64,000 nt of DNA. It comes from Candidatus Babelota bacterium. Lineage in GTDB: Bacteria; Babelota; Babeliae; Babelales; Vermiphilaceae. Shown here piece after piece: positions 18,397-27,650 of this stretch (position 1 is the stretch's first letter; each line of letters starts with the position of its first letter). Where the stretch lies: positions 1-64,000 of the forward strand of contig RXKB01000002.1 in assembly GCA_003963225.1 (NCBI GenBank). The letters run 5' to 3'. The notes under the pieces are model-generated. The model saw nothing but the letters and a program-made list of their open reading frames with translations. It was not told the origin of the DNA and did not search any database. A program made the translations under genes and the position numbers.

Positions 18397-18762
18397 TTAT
18401 TTATTACAGGACATACCAACGTTAAATGTATTATTATAAATTTGCGAAGCAATGCCTATATTTTGACAATTTTTTTCCGGATACAAAAAGCGTACAGCTC
18501 TTCCTATAGAACTTCCTTTATCAAGCACTATTTTAACGACCTCAATAACAGTGCCGTCACTTACAGAAAACATACCCATTGATTTTGCTGGAACTGCATA
18601 CTCAAGTTTATAGTAATCAGTGCCTTGTTGCTCTCCAAAATAAATTTTTATTTTAGCATCAGCTTGATTAATAAAAGTGTACTGAACAGCAGATTTGGTA
18701 CATAAAACCCAACTAAGCCAAAGAAATACAGTATACGTTTTTTTATTATATATCATTTTCAT
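18397..18762 (-). CDS. Small secreted hypothetical protein (121 aa)
   Basis: A signal peptide at residues 1-25 (YTVFLWLSWVLCTKSA) precedes a domain of about 95 residues that alternates polar and hydrophobic residues like a beta-sandwich (VQYTFINQADAKIKIYF). The mature part has two cysteines (residues 94 and 119) that could form a disulfide. ATG 18762 has AAGGG 6 bases upstream. No family recognised. Repeat copy A begins 20 bases after the stop codon. Confidence 0.72.
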   Translation of the reverse strand: MKMIYNKKTYTVFLWLSWVLCTKSAVQYTFINQADAKIKIYFGEQQGTDYYKLEYAVPAKSMGMFSVSDGTVIEVVKIVLDKGSSIGRAVRFLYPEKNCQNIGIASQIYNNTFNVGMSCNK

Positions 18763-18855
18763 CAGCTACCCTTTTTTATTTTAAAATAGCAAATAAAAAG
18801 ATAAAACATCAATAAAAATATATATAATTATTTTTTATTGTAATGAATTTAAAAT

Positions 18856-18887
18856 TTAAAAGGGGGGAATATATTCCCCCCTTTTAA
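18856..18887 (-). terminator. Perfect 32-bp palindrome, probable terminator
   Basis: Arms TTAAAAGGGGGGAAT and ATTCCCCCCTTTTAA are perfectly complementary with a 2-base centre. It starts 24 bases after the stop of the minus-strand gene at 18911, so it most likely ends that transcript. The symmetry and the T-rich flanks would let it act in both directions, protecting the next gene from read-through. Confidence 0.75.
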
Positions 18888-18910
18888 TCTCACATCTTAT
18901 AGCAGTATAA

Positions 18911-19465
18911 CTATTTTAATGAATTTCTTAAATTTTCTAACATTTTCATAGAATCACTGCTCGACCTATTTACCCACTTACTTCTTACTTCTGTTGCATA
19001 AATAATAAGTTTTCTTACCGATACCGCATCTTTTTTATGGCCTGCATTTAAAAGATCTTGATACATAGTATTTAAATAACCAATACAAGCGGTAATAAGA
19101 TTAATAAGATCTATCTTATTTTTAAATTGCATCATATAACCAATAACTTTGTCTTTACTTGTAGGACGTTCCTTAATAAACTTTACAATTAACTCCATTT
19201 GAGTATTTAAAAATGAAACCAATTGCTCTATTTGTATATGCGGCTCATGCTCAACTGCATCCACTACCAAGCTTGCCTCTTCAATAAGCTCATACCCTTC
19301 AGGGTTTCCATAATACAATATTTTTTCAAAACCAGAATCAAGCTTATCTATGATATAACGTATTTGTTCTGCAAGCTTTTTGATACAATAGTGTTTGTGC
19401 TCACCAGCCTGCATTACATGAGAAAATGAAAGCATCAACATACCAACATGAATTATTTTGTTCAT
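18911..19465 (-). CDS. Secreted helical hypothetical protein (184 aa)
   Basis: A signal peptide at residues 1-20 (IIHVGMLMLSFSHVMQAG) is followed by a mostly helical protein with no recognised family. AAGGA lies 8-9 bases before ATG 19465. It is a single-gene unit, with a strong palindromic terminator behind it and a long AT-rich space ahead shared with the divergent mraY. Confidence 0.75.
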   Translation of the reverse strand: MNKIIHVGMLMLSFSHVMQAGEHKHYCIKKLAEQIRYIIDKLDSGFEKILYYGNPEGYELIEEASLVVDAVEHEPHIQIEQLVSFLNTQMELIVKFIKERPTSKDKVIGYMMQFKNKIDLINLITACIGYLNTMYQDLLNAGHKKDAVSVRKLIIYATEVRSKWVNRSSSDSMKMLENLRNSLK

Positions 19466-19786
19466 TTACATATCCTTATCTTGCTTTTAATATCTAGTTA
19501 TACATTGCGTAATTTTTAGACAATCTATCATACTCACTATTTTATCTATAATTTTTATACCAAAAAAAATAAAGTATTCAGATTGAAAATAAACAATTAC
19601 GACTTCACGAACTTATTTTACCGTAATTAATTTTTTTGTCAAAAAACCGTTATAGCGCTCTTTTTACCTGATAAAATTACCATTGCAAGTAATCGCACAA
19701 ATATGGTATTCGATTTTAATTTTCGTCTATATACTGATTACTTAACACACATACTATAAACAGTATTTTTGCAAAAGGGATTGGCC
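19466..19786. other. Divergent intergenic region upstream of mraY
   Basis: AT-rich spacer between a minus-strand secreted gene and plus-strand mraY. It must hold promoters for both, but I see no hexamer pair near consensus that I would mark. The mraY Shine-Dalgarno (AAAAGGGA, 19773-19780) lies at the right end. No RNA gene or coding frame with a start is apparent. Confidence 0.4.
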
Positions 19787-20869
19787 ATGATGAATAAACT
19801 TATCCAAGACAAATTAATGCGTTATATAAATGCACATTTTGGCTATACGCTTCCTGTAGAAATTGGCATAGTCTTTGTGCAAGGATTTATTATTACATTT
19901 GTACTGTTATTTTTATTTATTAAATATTATAAGAATCAATTTTGCAACTCTGCTCGTCCTTTTACGCCTGAAAATCATAAAAAAAAATCAACTATTCCAA
20001 CTATGGGCGGCATATGCTTTCTTATTGGTAGCATTGTGCCGTTAATTTTTAGCAAGCATATACAAAACCCTGTCGTATTTATGGGCATTATATCGTTAAT
20101 TTTTTTTGGTTTTATTGGTTTATGTGATGATCTGTATAAATTTTTTTACAAAAAAGGTATTAGCGCTTTTACCAAAGCCACTATCCAATTATTATTTGCA
20201 ACATCCATTGGCTGCGTAATGGTATACGCATATAATTTTAGCCATACTATTACCATCCCTTTTATACCAAACTGTACTTTTTCTCTTAATCAACACATGA
20301 CTATTGGATGGATTGCTTTTTTATTTATTGCGTGTGCAAACGCAGTCAATTTAACAGACGGGCTGGATGGGTTGGCTACTGAATGTTTGATTCCTAATTT
20401 TTTTACGTGTTTATTGTTAATTATAATAACAAGCAATCCATTTTTTGCAGAATATACTGGGCTAGTCTTTCAAGATATTAGTACATTAGCATTATTAATA
20501 AGTTCTTTGCTAGGATCATTATACGCTTTTCTTTGGTTTAATACGTATCCTGCTCTCATTTTTATGGGTGATGTTGGATCGCTAGCTTTAGGCAGCGTTC
20601 TTGCATACAGTTTTTTACAAACCCATTATGAATTTTTCTTAATTATACCAGGCATACTATTTATTATCGAAACCTTATCTGTGATTTTTCAAGTTTTATC
20701 ATTTAAATTATTCAAAAAAAGAATCTTCAAAATGGCTCCATATCACCATCATTTAGAACTTGTTGGGATGCATGAAGCGCGCATAGTAAAAATGTTTGCC
20801 ATGATTACCTGGTGGATGTTGCTTTGTTTAATTATTGGCCTTATTGGCAACTGTTTTTATACCAAATAA
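19787..20869 (+). CDS. mraY: Phospho-N-acetylmuramoyl-pentapeptide-transferase MraY
   Basis: MraY joins UDP-MurNAc-pentapeptide to undecaprenyl phosphate, forming lipid I at the inner membrane, the first membrane step of peptidoglycan synthesis. The conserved blocks are present: KKKSTIPTMGG, LCDDLYKFFYKK with the DD pair, NLTDGLDGLA, FNTYPALIFMGDVGSLALG and APYHHHLELVG. About ten membrane segments fit the family. ATG 19787 is chosen over TTG 19769 because AAGGGA sits 7 bases before it. Its 3' end overlaps the convergent permease by 42 bases. No mur genes adjoin it, unlike the usual dcw cluster. It implies a peptidoglycan pathway. Confidence 0.95.
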   Translation: MMNKLIQDKLMRYINAHFGYTLPVEIGIVFVQGFIITFVLLFLFIKYYKNQFCNSARPFTPENHKKKSTIPTMGGICFLIGSIVPLIFSKHIQNPVVFMGIISLIFFGFIGLCDDLYKFFYKKGISAFTKATIQLLFATSIGCVMVYAYNFSHTITIPFIPNCTFSLNQHMTIGWIAFLFIACANAVNLTDGLDGLATECLIPNFFTCLLLIIITSNPFFAEYTGLVFQDISTLALLISSLLGSLYAFLWFNTYPALIFMGDVGSLALGSVLAYSFLQTHYEFFLIIPGILFIIETLSVIFQVLSFKLFKKRIFKMAPYHHHLELVGMHEARIVKMFAMITWWMLLCLIIGLIGNCFYTK

Positions 20870-22132
20870 TAACGTACCAATAGCCATAATACAACAGTAT
20901 AAGATTAATGTTTCAAAGCCATTATAGATAAAATTTTTAACACAGGCTGCTATTAATATGCAACAGCTTGCCATAGCGAAGCAAGCGATAAAAACATACC
21001 TTTTTTTTACCGTTTGTCTTAACAATGCCACAACACTAATAATATAAGTGACTGTTGTTCCTAATGCTGCAAGTTGTTGTAAAATAACTTGTTGACCTTG
21101 AGTCATGTACAAATACAATACGCATATAAAGCCTTCAAGCATAGCACACATAACAGGCATTTGATTTGTGTTAAGTTTTGCAAAATTGCCATGTAAAGTA
21201 AATAAACGTTGTTCTGCAATGGTAAATAAATTCCACTGATTGGCAAAAAAAATACCGTACGCTCCTGACAATGCCGATGTACCAATTAACAAATAAATGA
21301 ACGTTGAAAAAACATCTATTAAATGCTTCCAGTTAGTTACTGCACCAAATAATGCCGGAAATGCACCTTTAAAATCTATTATATGCTTAAAAGATTGACC
21401 TACAACAGTATAAAATAACATTTGATAGACAATATATATCAAAGTAACCATGCCATAAGAAATAAGAACAACTCTATACGCATTTTGTTCAGGATGCTCA
21501 ATATTTCTACTTATGGCACATATTGCTTCAAAACCAAGCAGACTAAATAATACTAACGGTATGGTTGCACTAAAATCATGTAATACCAATGCAGACTGCG
21601 CTATATTATCAAAACCATGGGTACTCAACCAATAAATAGCAACACATATAGTTATTGTTATTGGTATAATTTTAGAAAACACAAGATACTTTTGTATGTA
21701 ACTTCCTGCCGAAATGTTTTTTGTATTTAGAAAGACAAATAAAATAATAATGCATACATCTAACATATAAAAAGACATATGTTGCAATAGAGGCACTATT
21801 TGCTGGACAATACTTACAAAGGTATGAATGCCTACCGTTGCAGACCCAAGCTTAGCAAAAAAATAACTCCAGGTGCTCATAAATCCCATATAAGAATTTA
21901 AAGAATCTTTGGCAAAATAATAAAAACCGCCAGCAGGAAAAAGTGCCAATAGCTCTGCCATGCTTAATACCAAAGGCAATAGCAAGAACGAGACACTCGC
22001 ATAAGAAAGCCATCCGAGTGGCCCTGCCAATTTTGCCAATGCAGTAGTGTTAATAAAAAGACCGGTACCTATCATAATATTAATATTAATAAGCACCGCC
22101 ATTAATAAAGAAAGCTTTTGTGATGATTTCAT
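20828..22132 (-). CDS. APC-superfamily amino acid permease
   Basis: About twelve hydrophobic segments in 434 residues. The N-terminal block NIMIGTGLFINTTALAKLAGP is the classic APC first-helix motif that binds the amino-acid backbone, and GFEAICAISRNIEHPEQN is the family signature for helix 6 and its following loop. Expected role is import or exchange of amino acids, useful to a bacterium with limited biosynthesis; the exact substrate cannot be read. The start is ATG 22132. The last 42 bases overlap the end of mraY on the other strand. Confidence 0.88.
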   Translation of the reverse strand: MKSSQKLSLLMAVLININIMIGTGLFINTTALAKLAGPLGWLSYASVSFLLLPLVLSMAELLALFPAGGFYYFAKDSLNSYMGFMSTWSYFFAKLGSATVGIHTFVSIVQQIVPLLQHMSFYMLDVCIIILFVFLNTKNISAGSYIQKYLVFSKIIPITITICVAIYWLSTHGFDNIAQSALVLHDFSATIPLVLFSLLGFEAICAISRNIEHPEQNAYRVVLISYGMVTLIYIVYQMLFYTVVGQSFKHIIDFKGAFPALFGAVTNWKHLIDVFSTFIYLLIGTSALSGAYGIFFANQWNLFTIAEQRLFTLHGNFAKLNTNQMPVMCAMLEGFICVLYLYMTQGQQVILQQLAALGTTVTYIISVVALLRQTVKKRYVFIACFAMASCCILIAACVKNFIYNGFETLILYCCIMAIGTLLFGIKTVANKANN

Positions 22133-22436
22133 AGATTTATTAGATTTATTTTATTATGTGTTATTGAGCTTATACAAATACCAATCATACTGTATCATGG
22201 CCTTAACAAAAGATCAAAATTACTCTAGCAAATATCTTTATTAAGCGAACCTCACCCTGGCGATTTTAATCACGAAAAATTAATTATTTCAGATAGAAAT
22301 TAATAAAAACGATTTTGCTTAAGAAAGATTATTTAAAGAGTTTTTTGGCCATATTTTTTTACTATTCAACATAATTCTGTTAGGATTAAAAAAGTTAAAA
22401 ATTTCCAAAATTATAAATGAATTAAGAAAGAATAGT
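22133..22436. other. Divergent intergenic region without visible features
   Basis: About 300 AT-rich bases between the permease and a divergent secreted-protein gene. A 15-codon frame beginning MALTKDQ at 22198 was noted but is too short to support. No terminator, tRNA or clear promoter recognised. Confidence 0.35.
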
Positions 22437-23237
22437 ATGAAAAATATAATACAAAAAAGGTTTTTATTTACCTTGGCCTGGACACTTACTTTTTCACAAA
22501 GCGCAATGTCACACAAAAGTATGTTTGAGGAAATCAAAAATGGCATATGCCCAGATGGATTAGAATATAGCTGTTCTATTTTAGCAGGTGGATGCGCAGC
22601 ACTGCCTGGCGCAATGATACATGCAGCTTTGCAAAATAAATTTTCAGAAATTCCCAATACACTTTCTTGCGGTGTACCTGCACTTTCAGCCACCGCAGCA
22701 GCATATACTTTTTATAAAGCACATAAAGCATTGGCAGGCAGAACAAAACAAGCAATTTTACAAAAAAAAGCATCTGTATTAGAAGAAATAAAGGAACTGG
22801 AAGAATACGGTCTATTAACTAAAAAATCTATAATTGCAAAACTAAAAACAATGTTTACCGATCAGGCTGCACAAGGAGCTTGCCTATCTATATTAATAAA
22901 CTCTTATCTAGAACATCTTATTAAAGAAATTAAATGGCTCAATCCAAAACTCATATTTTTAGGTGAAAATCCAATTGATCAAAGAATCATTAAAACATTA
23001 GAAAAAACACGTACTAAGATTGTTGCATCCCCAGATTATGGCTTACAACGCAATATGCATCGAAAATATGAAAAAGAACTTTATGAAAATCAATTAAGCA
23101 CTAAATTAAAACATGGCGCGTGGTGGACCACAAAAAAAACAGCTCAAGCAGGTTTTTTTGCAGCCAAGGTAGGCGTATATGTTTGTTGGGACTTATTTAA
23201 AATTATACTATCTAATATCACAAGAACAATTGTATAA
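22437..23237 (+). CDS. Secreted hypothetical protein (266 aa) with hydrophobic segments
   Basis: There is a signal peptide at residues 1-22 (FLFTLAWTLTFSQSAMS). A hydrophobic, glycine/alanine-rich region follows (about 38-80, ILAGGCAALPGAMIHAAL and CGVPALSATAAAYTFY), then charged helices to residue 220 and another hydrophobic helix near 235-260. This could be an integral membrane protein or one that inserts into another membrane. It starts with a weak Shine-Dalgarno (AAGAAAG). The next gene begins 13 bases after the stop, so they form a two-gene unit. No family recognised. Confidence 0.75.
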   Translation: MKNIIQKRFLFTLAWTLTFSQSAMSHKSMFEEIKNGICPDGLEYSCSILAGGCAALPGAMIHAALQNKFSEIPNTLSCGVPALSATAAAYTFYKAHKALAGRTKQAILQKKASVLEEIKELEEYGLLTKKSIIAKLKTMFTDQAAQGACLSILINSYLEHLIKEIKWLNPKLIFLGENPIDQRIIKTLEKTRTKIVASPDYGLQRNMHRKYEKELYENQLSTKLKHGAWWTTKKTAQAGFFAAKVGVYVCWDLFKIILSNITRTIV

Positions 23238-23250
23238 ATAGAGAAAAAAT

Positions 23251-23688
23251 ATGATGAAAAAATATATATTTATTGCTGCTGTTATTACGCAATCTTTTAT
23301 AGAAATTAAATCTTCTCCAAATACACCTTCTATTATGGAAAAAGTAGGTAGCACTTGGACACATATCAAAAACATATCAAAACACTACGCCCCAAAGATT
23401 ATAAAAGCTATGGTATACATTGGCATACCAGCTGGATTAACTGTAGGTGGATTACATTACATAACTTGCAAACAAAACAACGTTCACACTACTCCCTTTT
23501 GGCAAACATGCCAAGCAAAAAACGAAGCTCAATTAGTTGCAATTAAAAACTCATCGCAAGAATTTATAAAACAGTATGGACCTGGAATACAAGAAAATTT
23601 ACACGCTGCTGGCACAAACGTTATTAAAGGTCTAGTATATGCAAGTCAAGAAATAAAAGACATAATCAAAGATGCGTTAAAAAACTAG
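23251..23688 (+). CDS. Small secreted hypothetical protein (145 aa)
   Basis: Residues 1-20 (KKYIFIAAVITQSFIEIKSS) look like a signal peptide. A second hydrophobic segment at about residues 48-68 (AMVYIGIPAGLTVGGLHYI) may span a membrane, with a soluble helical C-terminus. It is co-directional with the preceding gene, only 13 bases away. ATG 23251 and ATG 23254 are equally possible starts. Unrecognised family. Confidence 0.65.
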   Translation: MMKKYIFIAAVITQSFIEIKSSPNTPSIMEKVGSTWTHIKNISKHYAPKIIKAMVYIGIPAGLTVGGLHYITCKQNNVHTTPFWQTCQAKNEAQLVAIKNSSQEFIKQYGPGIQENLHAAGTNVIKGLVYASQEIKDIIKDALKN

Positions 23689-23705
23689 TAAAAAAAGTAG
23701 TTTTT
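23680..23705 (+). terminator. Possible terminator at convergent gene ends
   Basis: Arms AAAAACTA and TAGTTTTT around a 10-base loop. The left arm includes the TAG stop of the upstream gene. The stem is short and A/T-rich, so this is only a moderate candidate. Confidence 0.4.
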
Positions 23706-23730
23706 GGTGATTTTACATAGTTCTGACATG

Positions 23731-24921
23731 CTATTTGTACCCGTGCAAATACTTCCAAACCAAGCCAACAGAAATAAACAACAGTAAAATGGCTCGTTCT
23801 TTATTAATGGGCACAAAATACGGATCTGATTTTTGGTTACCTTGGTTGTTTATAATGTTTAACAATATAAAAGAAGTATTGTCATGTAAAAAATATTTAT
23901 AATCTGCCAAAACGTATTTTTTTATTTCTGCAAAATGAACTTCCTCTTTTTTTATATCTAATTTTTCAAAAAACCCTGAAAAGGGGTTCTCCCTATAAAG
24001 ATTCAACTGCTTAAATTTTGGACTAGCAGAACAAATATAATTTAAAATAGCATACGCTGTAAAAATTAAAGATCGTTTTTTATTTAAACATTTCGTATAT
24101 ATTTCATATATTACTTCATTTGAAGTGTAATCGAAACAACCATCACAACCAATAAAAAGAGTAGGAACATCTGGCGTATATTTTTCTGGGATGGAAATTA
24201 CAATATTATTTTTTTGCCCATCCACATTACGCATATAGTTATCACCAAACGCGCGAGACACTGCAAGCGATTTACCCATACAACAAAAATGATCACGACT
24301 TATTGTACACAATGATTCAACACGTTTGCATTCCTCATCATTTTTAACAGAATGATCCCTGGTCGCTTGATCTTTTCCAACACCCCACAAAGCACGTGAA
24401 TCCCCAAGGTTATACACACACATACTTCCATCCGTATCAACTTTACATACGCAAGCTGTAGTACCAGCATCTTGAGCAAATTCTTGTTTTAATACATCTT
24501 TATCAATTTCTTTAAAAAGCATCTCCACATCTTTATTTGAATATTGTGCAAATAGCTTTTTAAACTGATCAGCAACATAGTGCGAAGCTTCAAATCCATT
24601 ATCATCTCCATTATCATAAGTAGAACCATGTCCATCAAAAACACCAAAAAGCAAAGGCTCTGAAAGCTGAAAAGAAAATTCTTGTATTTCAAGATCAGGA
24701 TCTTGTTTAGAGATTACCTGATCGTTTACCAACAAAGTATCTTGCTGTGCTGATAGAATTCCTTTTACAGAGCAATAAACTCCATCAACCTTATACTGTA
24801 TTGGTGAATCTTGGTAATAAAACGTACATGCATTAATAAAAAATTGCTTAATTTGCTGCGCATTCGCAAACGGCATACAACATATACTTATTAAAAATAA
24901 TATGTTCAACGCATTCTTCAT
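23731..24921 (-). CDS. Exported, membrane-anchored PP2C-type protein phosphatase
   Basis: PP2C enzymes remove phosphate from Ser/Thr using two metal ions. The motifs are unusually eukaryote-like and intact: GVFDGHG (Asp96), AGTTACV (152-158), NLGDSRA (171-177), LAVSRAFGD (219-227), GCDGCFD (Asp260) and HDNTS (Asp347). Residues 1-21 are a signal peptide (NILFLISICCMPFANA) and residues 376-391 (RAILLLFISVGLVWKY) a C-terminal membrane helix. The catalytic domain should therefore face the periplasm, or the host side if the protein reaches the outer membrane. Regulatory PP2C of sporulation type is less likely. No kinase gene is nearby. The possible decayed relative is at 12097-12990. Confidence 0.88.
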   Translation of the reverse strand: MKNALNILFLISICCMPFANAQQIKQFFINACTFYYQDSPIQYKVDGVYCSVKGILSAQQDTLLVNDQVISKQDPDLEIQEFSFQLSEPLLFGVFDGHGSTYDNGDDNGFEASHYVADQFKKLFAQYSNKDVEMLFKEIDKDVLKQEFAQDAGTTACVCKVDTDGSMCVYNLGDSRALWGVGKDQATRDHSVKNDEECKRVESLCTISRDHFCCMGKSLAVSRAFGDNYMRNVDGQKNNIVISIPEKYTPDVPTLFIGCDGCFDYTSNEVIYEIYTKCLNKKRSLIFTAYAILNYICSASPKFKQLNLYRENPFSGFFEKLDIKKEEVHFAEIKKYVLADYKYFLHDNTSFILLNIINNQGNQKSDPYFVPINKERAILLLFISVGLVWKYLHGYK

Positions 24922-24992
24922 AAAAATGTACTTTCAATTGGATATAATAGTATGATTATCAATTTTTAAATAAAGTATTTATTTAAAAATTT

Positions 24993-25034
24993 TTTTGTAG
25001 ATACTTGCTATTATTTTGTAGATACTTGCTATTA
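24993..25034. repeat. Perfect 21-bp tandem duplication upstream of mnmG
   Basis: Two head-to-tail copies (24993-25013 and 25014-25034) of a 21-bp unit beginning TTTTGTAGATACTTGC. The unit length equals about two helical turns. It lies 64-105 bases upstream of the mnmG start in the divergent spacer shared with the PP2C gene. It could be a duplicated regulator site or simple slippage. Confidence 0.8.
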
Positions 25035-25097
25035 TTGTACATATATTTTAAAATAAAAGCTAATGTAACGCAATTTTTTTACAAAGTACCTGTGTAG

Positions 25098-26933
25098 ATG
25101 CAAAGCAAAAAAACAAGTCAGTATGATTTTGATGTAATTGTGGTGGGCGGTGGACATGCCGGTATTGAGGCGGCGTATGCTGCAAGCAAAATGGGTTCAC
25201 GAACAGCACTTGTTACGCTGAATCCAACAAAAATAGGTTGCATGCCGTGTAATCCAGCAGTAGGTGGCGTTGGCAAAGGGCATATTGTATATGAAATAGC
25301 AGCGCTTGGTGGCTTAATGCCAAAACTTTGCTCACAAACCTATTTGCAAGCTCGCATGTTAAACACTAAAAAAGGTCCTGCAGTACAAGGTTTACGCTTG
25401 CAAATAGACAAATATGCCTACAGTAATTTAAGTCAACAAGTGCTTAATAATACACCAAACTTAACTATTATTGCTGGTTCTGTTGGCAGCATTATTGTTG
25501 ATAATCACAGAATAACGCGTGGTATTATCACTGATGCTGGACAAACTATTACTGCACCAACCGTAGTACTTTCTACCGGCACCTTTTTGAATGGATTGAT
25601 ACATATTGGCGACTTTCAATATAACGCTGGCAGACGCGAAGAAGACGCTGTAAAAAGTCTTTCGCCGTTTTTGGCAAGTTTGGGGTTAACATTAGGTAGA
25701 CTAAAAACAGGAACTCCCCCTCGACTTTTGCGCTCTTCATTAGATTTTGAAAAAATGGAACGGCAAGAAGCTGACAAAGATTTACCATATTTATTTGAAT
25801 TTTATCCACAAAAAGTAGTTAGTTCTCACGATTGTTATATTACACATACCAATCAACAAACGCATGACATTATTAAAAAAAATCTGCATCGCTCTGCCAT
25901 GTACAGCGGCAACATAAAGGGCATTGGCCCGAGATACTGCCCGTCAATAGAAGACAAAATTGGCAGATTTCCAGACAAGCAGTCTCACCATGTTTTTGTA
26001 GAGCCAGAAGGCGCTAGCGTTGAAGAAATGTACCCAAACGGCCTTTCAACATCACTACCTTTTGACGTGCAAAAAGAGTACATTCAAAGCATTGTTGGGT
26101 TTGAAGAAGCAGTGATTACCAAACCAGGATATGCAGTTGAATATGATTTTGTACTACCTGATCAGTTGTATCAAACATTAGAAGTTAAAACAGTGCAAGG
26201 TCTTTTTTTAGCAGGGCAAATTAATGGTACCACTGGGTATGAAGAGGCTGCAGGACAAGGTATTATTGCCGGTATCAATGCACATTTAAAAGCAATTGGC
26301 AAACCACCTTTTATATTGGATCGTACCGAAAGTTATATTGGCGTGATGGTTGATGATTTAACTGCCATGGGTGTTGATGAACCGTATCGCATGTTTACTT
26401 CACGTGCTGAACGGCGTTTATTATTACGACAAGACAATACTTTTTTACGCTTAAGCCAAAAAGCTTATGATTTAGGGTTAATTAATGAATCACTATACGC
26501 ATCATTTTGCGATGAAAAAAAACTTATAGAAGAAACAGTTTCAACCTTTAAACAAGGCAACAAAAAAGACCCTGTGTTATTAGAGTTGTTTGGACAACAA
26601 GATTTTGATATACAAAAAGCTAGAAAAGAAAGCCGTTTTGAAGCATATTCAGACAGAGCGCTGTCTACTATTCATGCAGAAATATTGTATGGGCCATATT
26701 TGGAACGAGAAGCAATGGAAGTTAAAAAAACAATCCAGTACAAACAACTTCATATCCCAGTGACTATAGATTTTAATGGCATGCCCGGATTGTCAAAAGA
26801 GTTACAACAAAAATTAATGCTCCATAAACCTGGTACCGTTGCGCAAGCAGCACTAATTCCCGGAATGACACCGGCAGCCCTTTCGCTTTTAATTTTTAAG
26901 ATACGGCAAACAGTAAAAAGTTTTAGTTCATAA
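25098..26933 (+). CDS. mnmG: tRNA uridine-5-carboxymethylaminomethyl modification enzyme MnmG (GidA)
   Basis: With MnmE, MnmG adds the cmnm5 group to wobble uridine of several tRNAs, using FAD, glycine and methylene-tetrahydrofolate. The N-terminal FAD motif VVGGGHAGIEAAYAA, the CNPAVGGVGKGHIVYEIAALGG block and the later LAGQINGTTGYEEAAGQG are diagnostic. A helical C-terminal domain for tRNA and MnmE binding is present. At 611 residues the length is normal. The start is ATG 25098 with no strong Shine-Dalgarno. The tandem duplication described above lies upstream. No mnmE is visible in the window. Confidence 0.96.
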   Translation: MQSKKTSQYDFDVIVVGGGHAGIEAAYAASKMGSRTALVTLNPTKIGCMPCNPAVGGVGKGHIVYEIAALGGLMPKLCSQTYLQARMLNTKKGPAVQGLRLQIDKYAYSNLSQQVLNNTPNLTIIAGSVGSIIVDNHRITRGIITDAGQTITAPTVVLSTGTFLNGLIHIGDFQYNAGRREEDAVKSLSPFLASLGLTLGRLKTGTPPRLLRSSLDFEKMERQEADKDLPYLFEFYPQKVVSSHDCYITHTNQQTHDIIKKNLHRSAMYSGNIKGIGPRYCPSIEDKIGRFPDKQSHHVFVEPEGASVEEMYPNGLSTSLPFDVQKEYIQSIVGFEEAVITKPGYAVEYDFVLPDQLYQTLEVKTVQGLFLAGQINGTTGYEEAAGQGIIAGINAHLKAIGKPPFILDRTESYIGVMVDDLTAMGVDEPYRMFTSRAERRLLLRQDNTFLRLSQKAYDLGLINESLYASFCDEKKLIEETVSTFKQGNKKDPVLLELFGQQDFDIQKARKESRFEAYSDRALSTIHAEILYGPYLEREAMEVKKTIQYKQLHIPVTIDFNGMPGLSKELQQKLMLHKPGTVAQAALIPGMTPAALSLLIFKIRQTVKSFSS

Positions 26934-26961
26934 TAAAGTACCTTTACCTAAAGGATTGTAC

Positions 26962-27642
26962 ATGCTATTGCTATATATTGCCAGCGTCCTTTTTACTATG
27001 GGTATACAAGCAGATACCGAAACGGAAGCAATTATTCCTTTAAAACAGGAAAATACACTTGAAATACATACACTACCATTGGTACATGATCATAAGAAAT
27101 CTGAAGAACAAGAGATACCAAAAAATACCATTTCAAAAGTAGAAAAAAAAACTAATACACAAGATTCAAAACAAAAAAATATTGGCCAACTTAAACAAGT
27201 AGAAAAAAAGTCATTAAAAAACGATTTTAAGTCAGAAAGTACTACAAAAAGCACTAGCGACGATAATGGACTATTACAAAATAAAAATATAATAGCAAAA
27301 AATAAGACTGATAATAAAAAAATTGAACTTCAATCTCTACAAAAAATAACAATTATTAATAGCATTACACCGGAAAAAACAGCATATGCTCATTGGTCTG
27401 GTACTTATCAACCAGAATTCAAAGTTATGGTTAACGGCACTCAAGTTGAAAATAATACGCAAAAATCTATTGAATTACATAAAAATGAAAATACAATCTC
27501 TATTACCTATCATGCACAGTTTCCCGCAAATCACAAAAGCGAAGGGAACATTGCAATAGCAATAAACGAAAACACACAAAAAATTGTATTAGATTTTGAT
27601 TGGAACAGTGAACCACGTTTACAAGCACGTCAATCACCATAA
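26962..27642 (+). CDS. Secreted lysine-rich hypothetical protein
   Basis: After a short signal peptide (LLLYIASVLFTMGIQA) there is a long low-complexity linker rich in Lys, Asn, Ser and Thr (about 20-125), then a compact domain of about 95 residues with alternating beta-type patterning (YAHWSGTYQPEFKVMVNG and SITYHAQFPANHKSE). That C-terminal domain may be an immunoglobulin-like sandwich, but I cannot name it. ATG 26962 is chosen over TTG 26956 because AAGGA ends 6 bases before it. The next gene starts 8 bases after the stop. Confidence 0.75.
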   Translation: MLLLYIASVLFTMGIQADTETEAIIPLKQENTLEIHTLPLVHDHKKSEEQEIPKNTISKVEKKTNTQDSKQKNIGQLKQVEKKSLKNDFKSESTTKSTSDDNGLLQNKNIIAKNKTDNKKIELQSLQKITIINSITPEKTAYAHWSGTYQPEFKVMVNGTQVENNTQKSIELHKNENTISITYHAQFPANHKSEGNIAIAINENTQKIVLDFDWNSEPRLQARQSP

Positions 27643-27650
27643 ATAATAAT

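Noticed and set aside
22198-22244. Short frame beginning MALTKDQ, reminiscent of the start of ribosomal protein S15
   Set aside because: Only 15 codons, then a stop; the next bases in other frames do not continue an S15 sequence, so this is chance.
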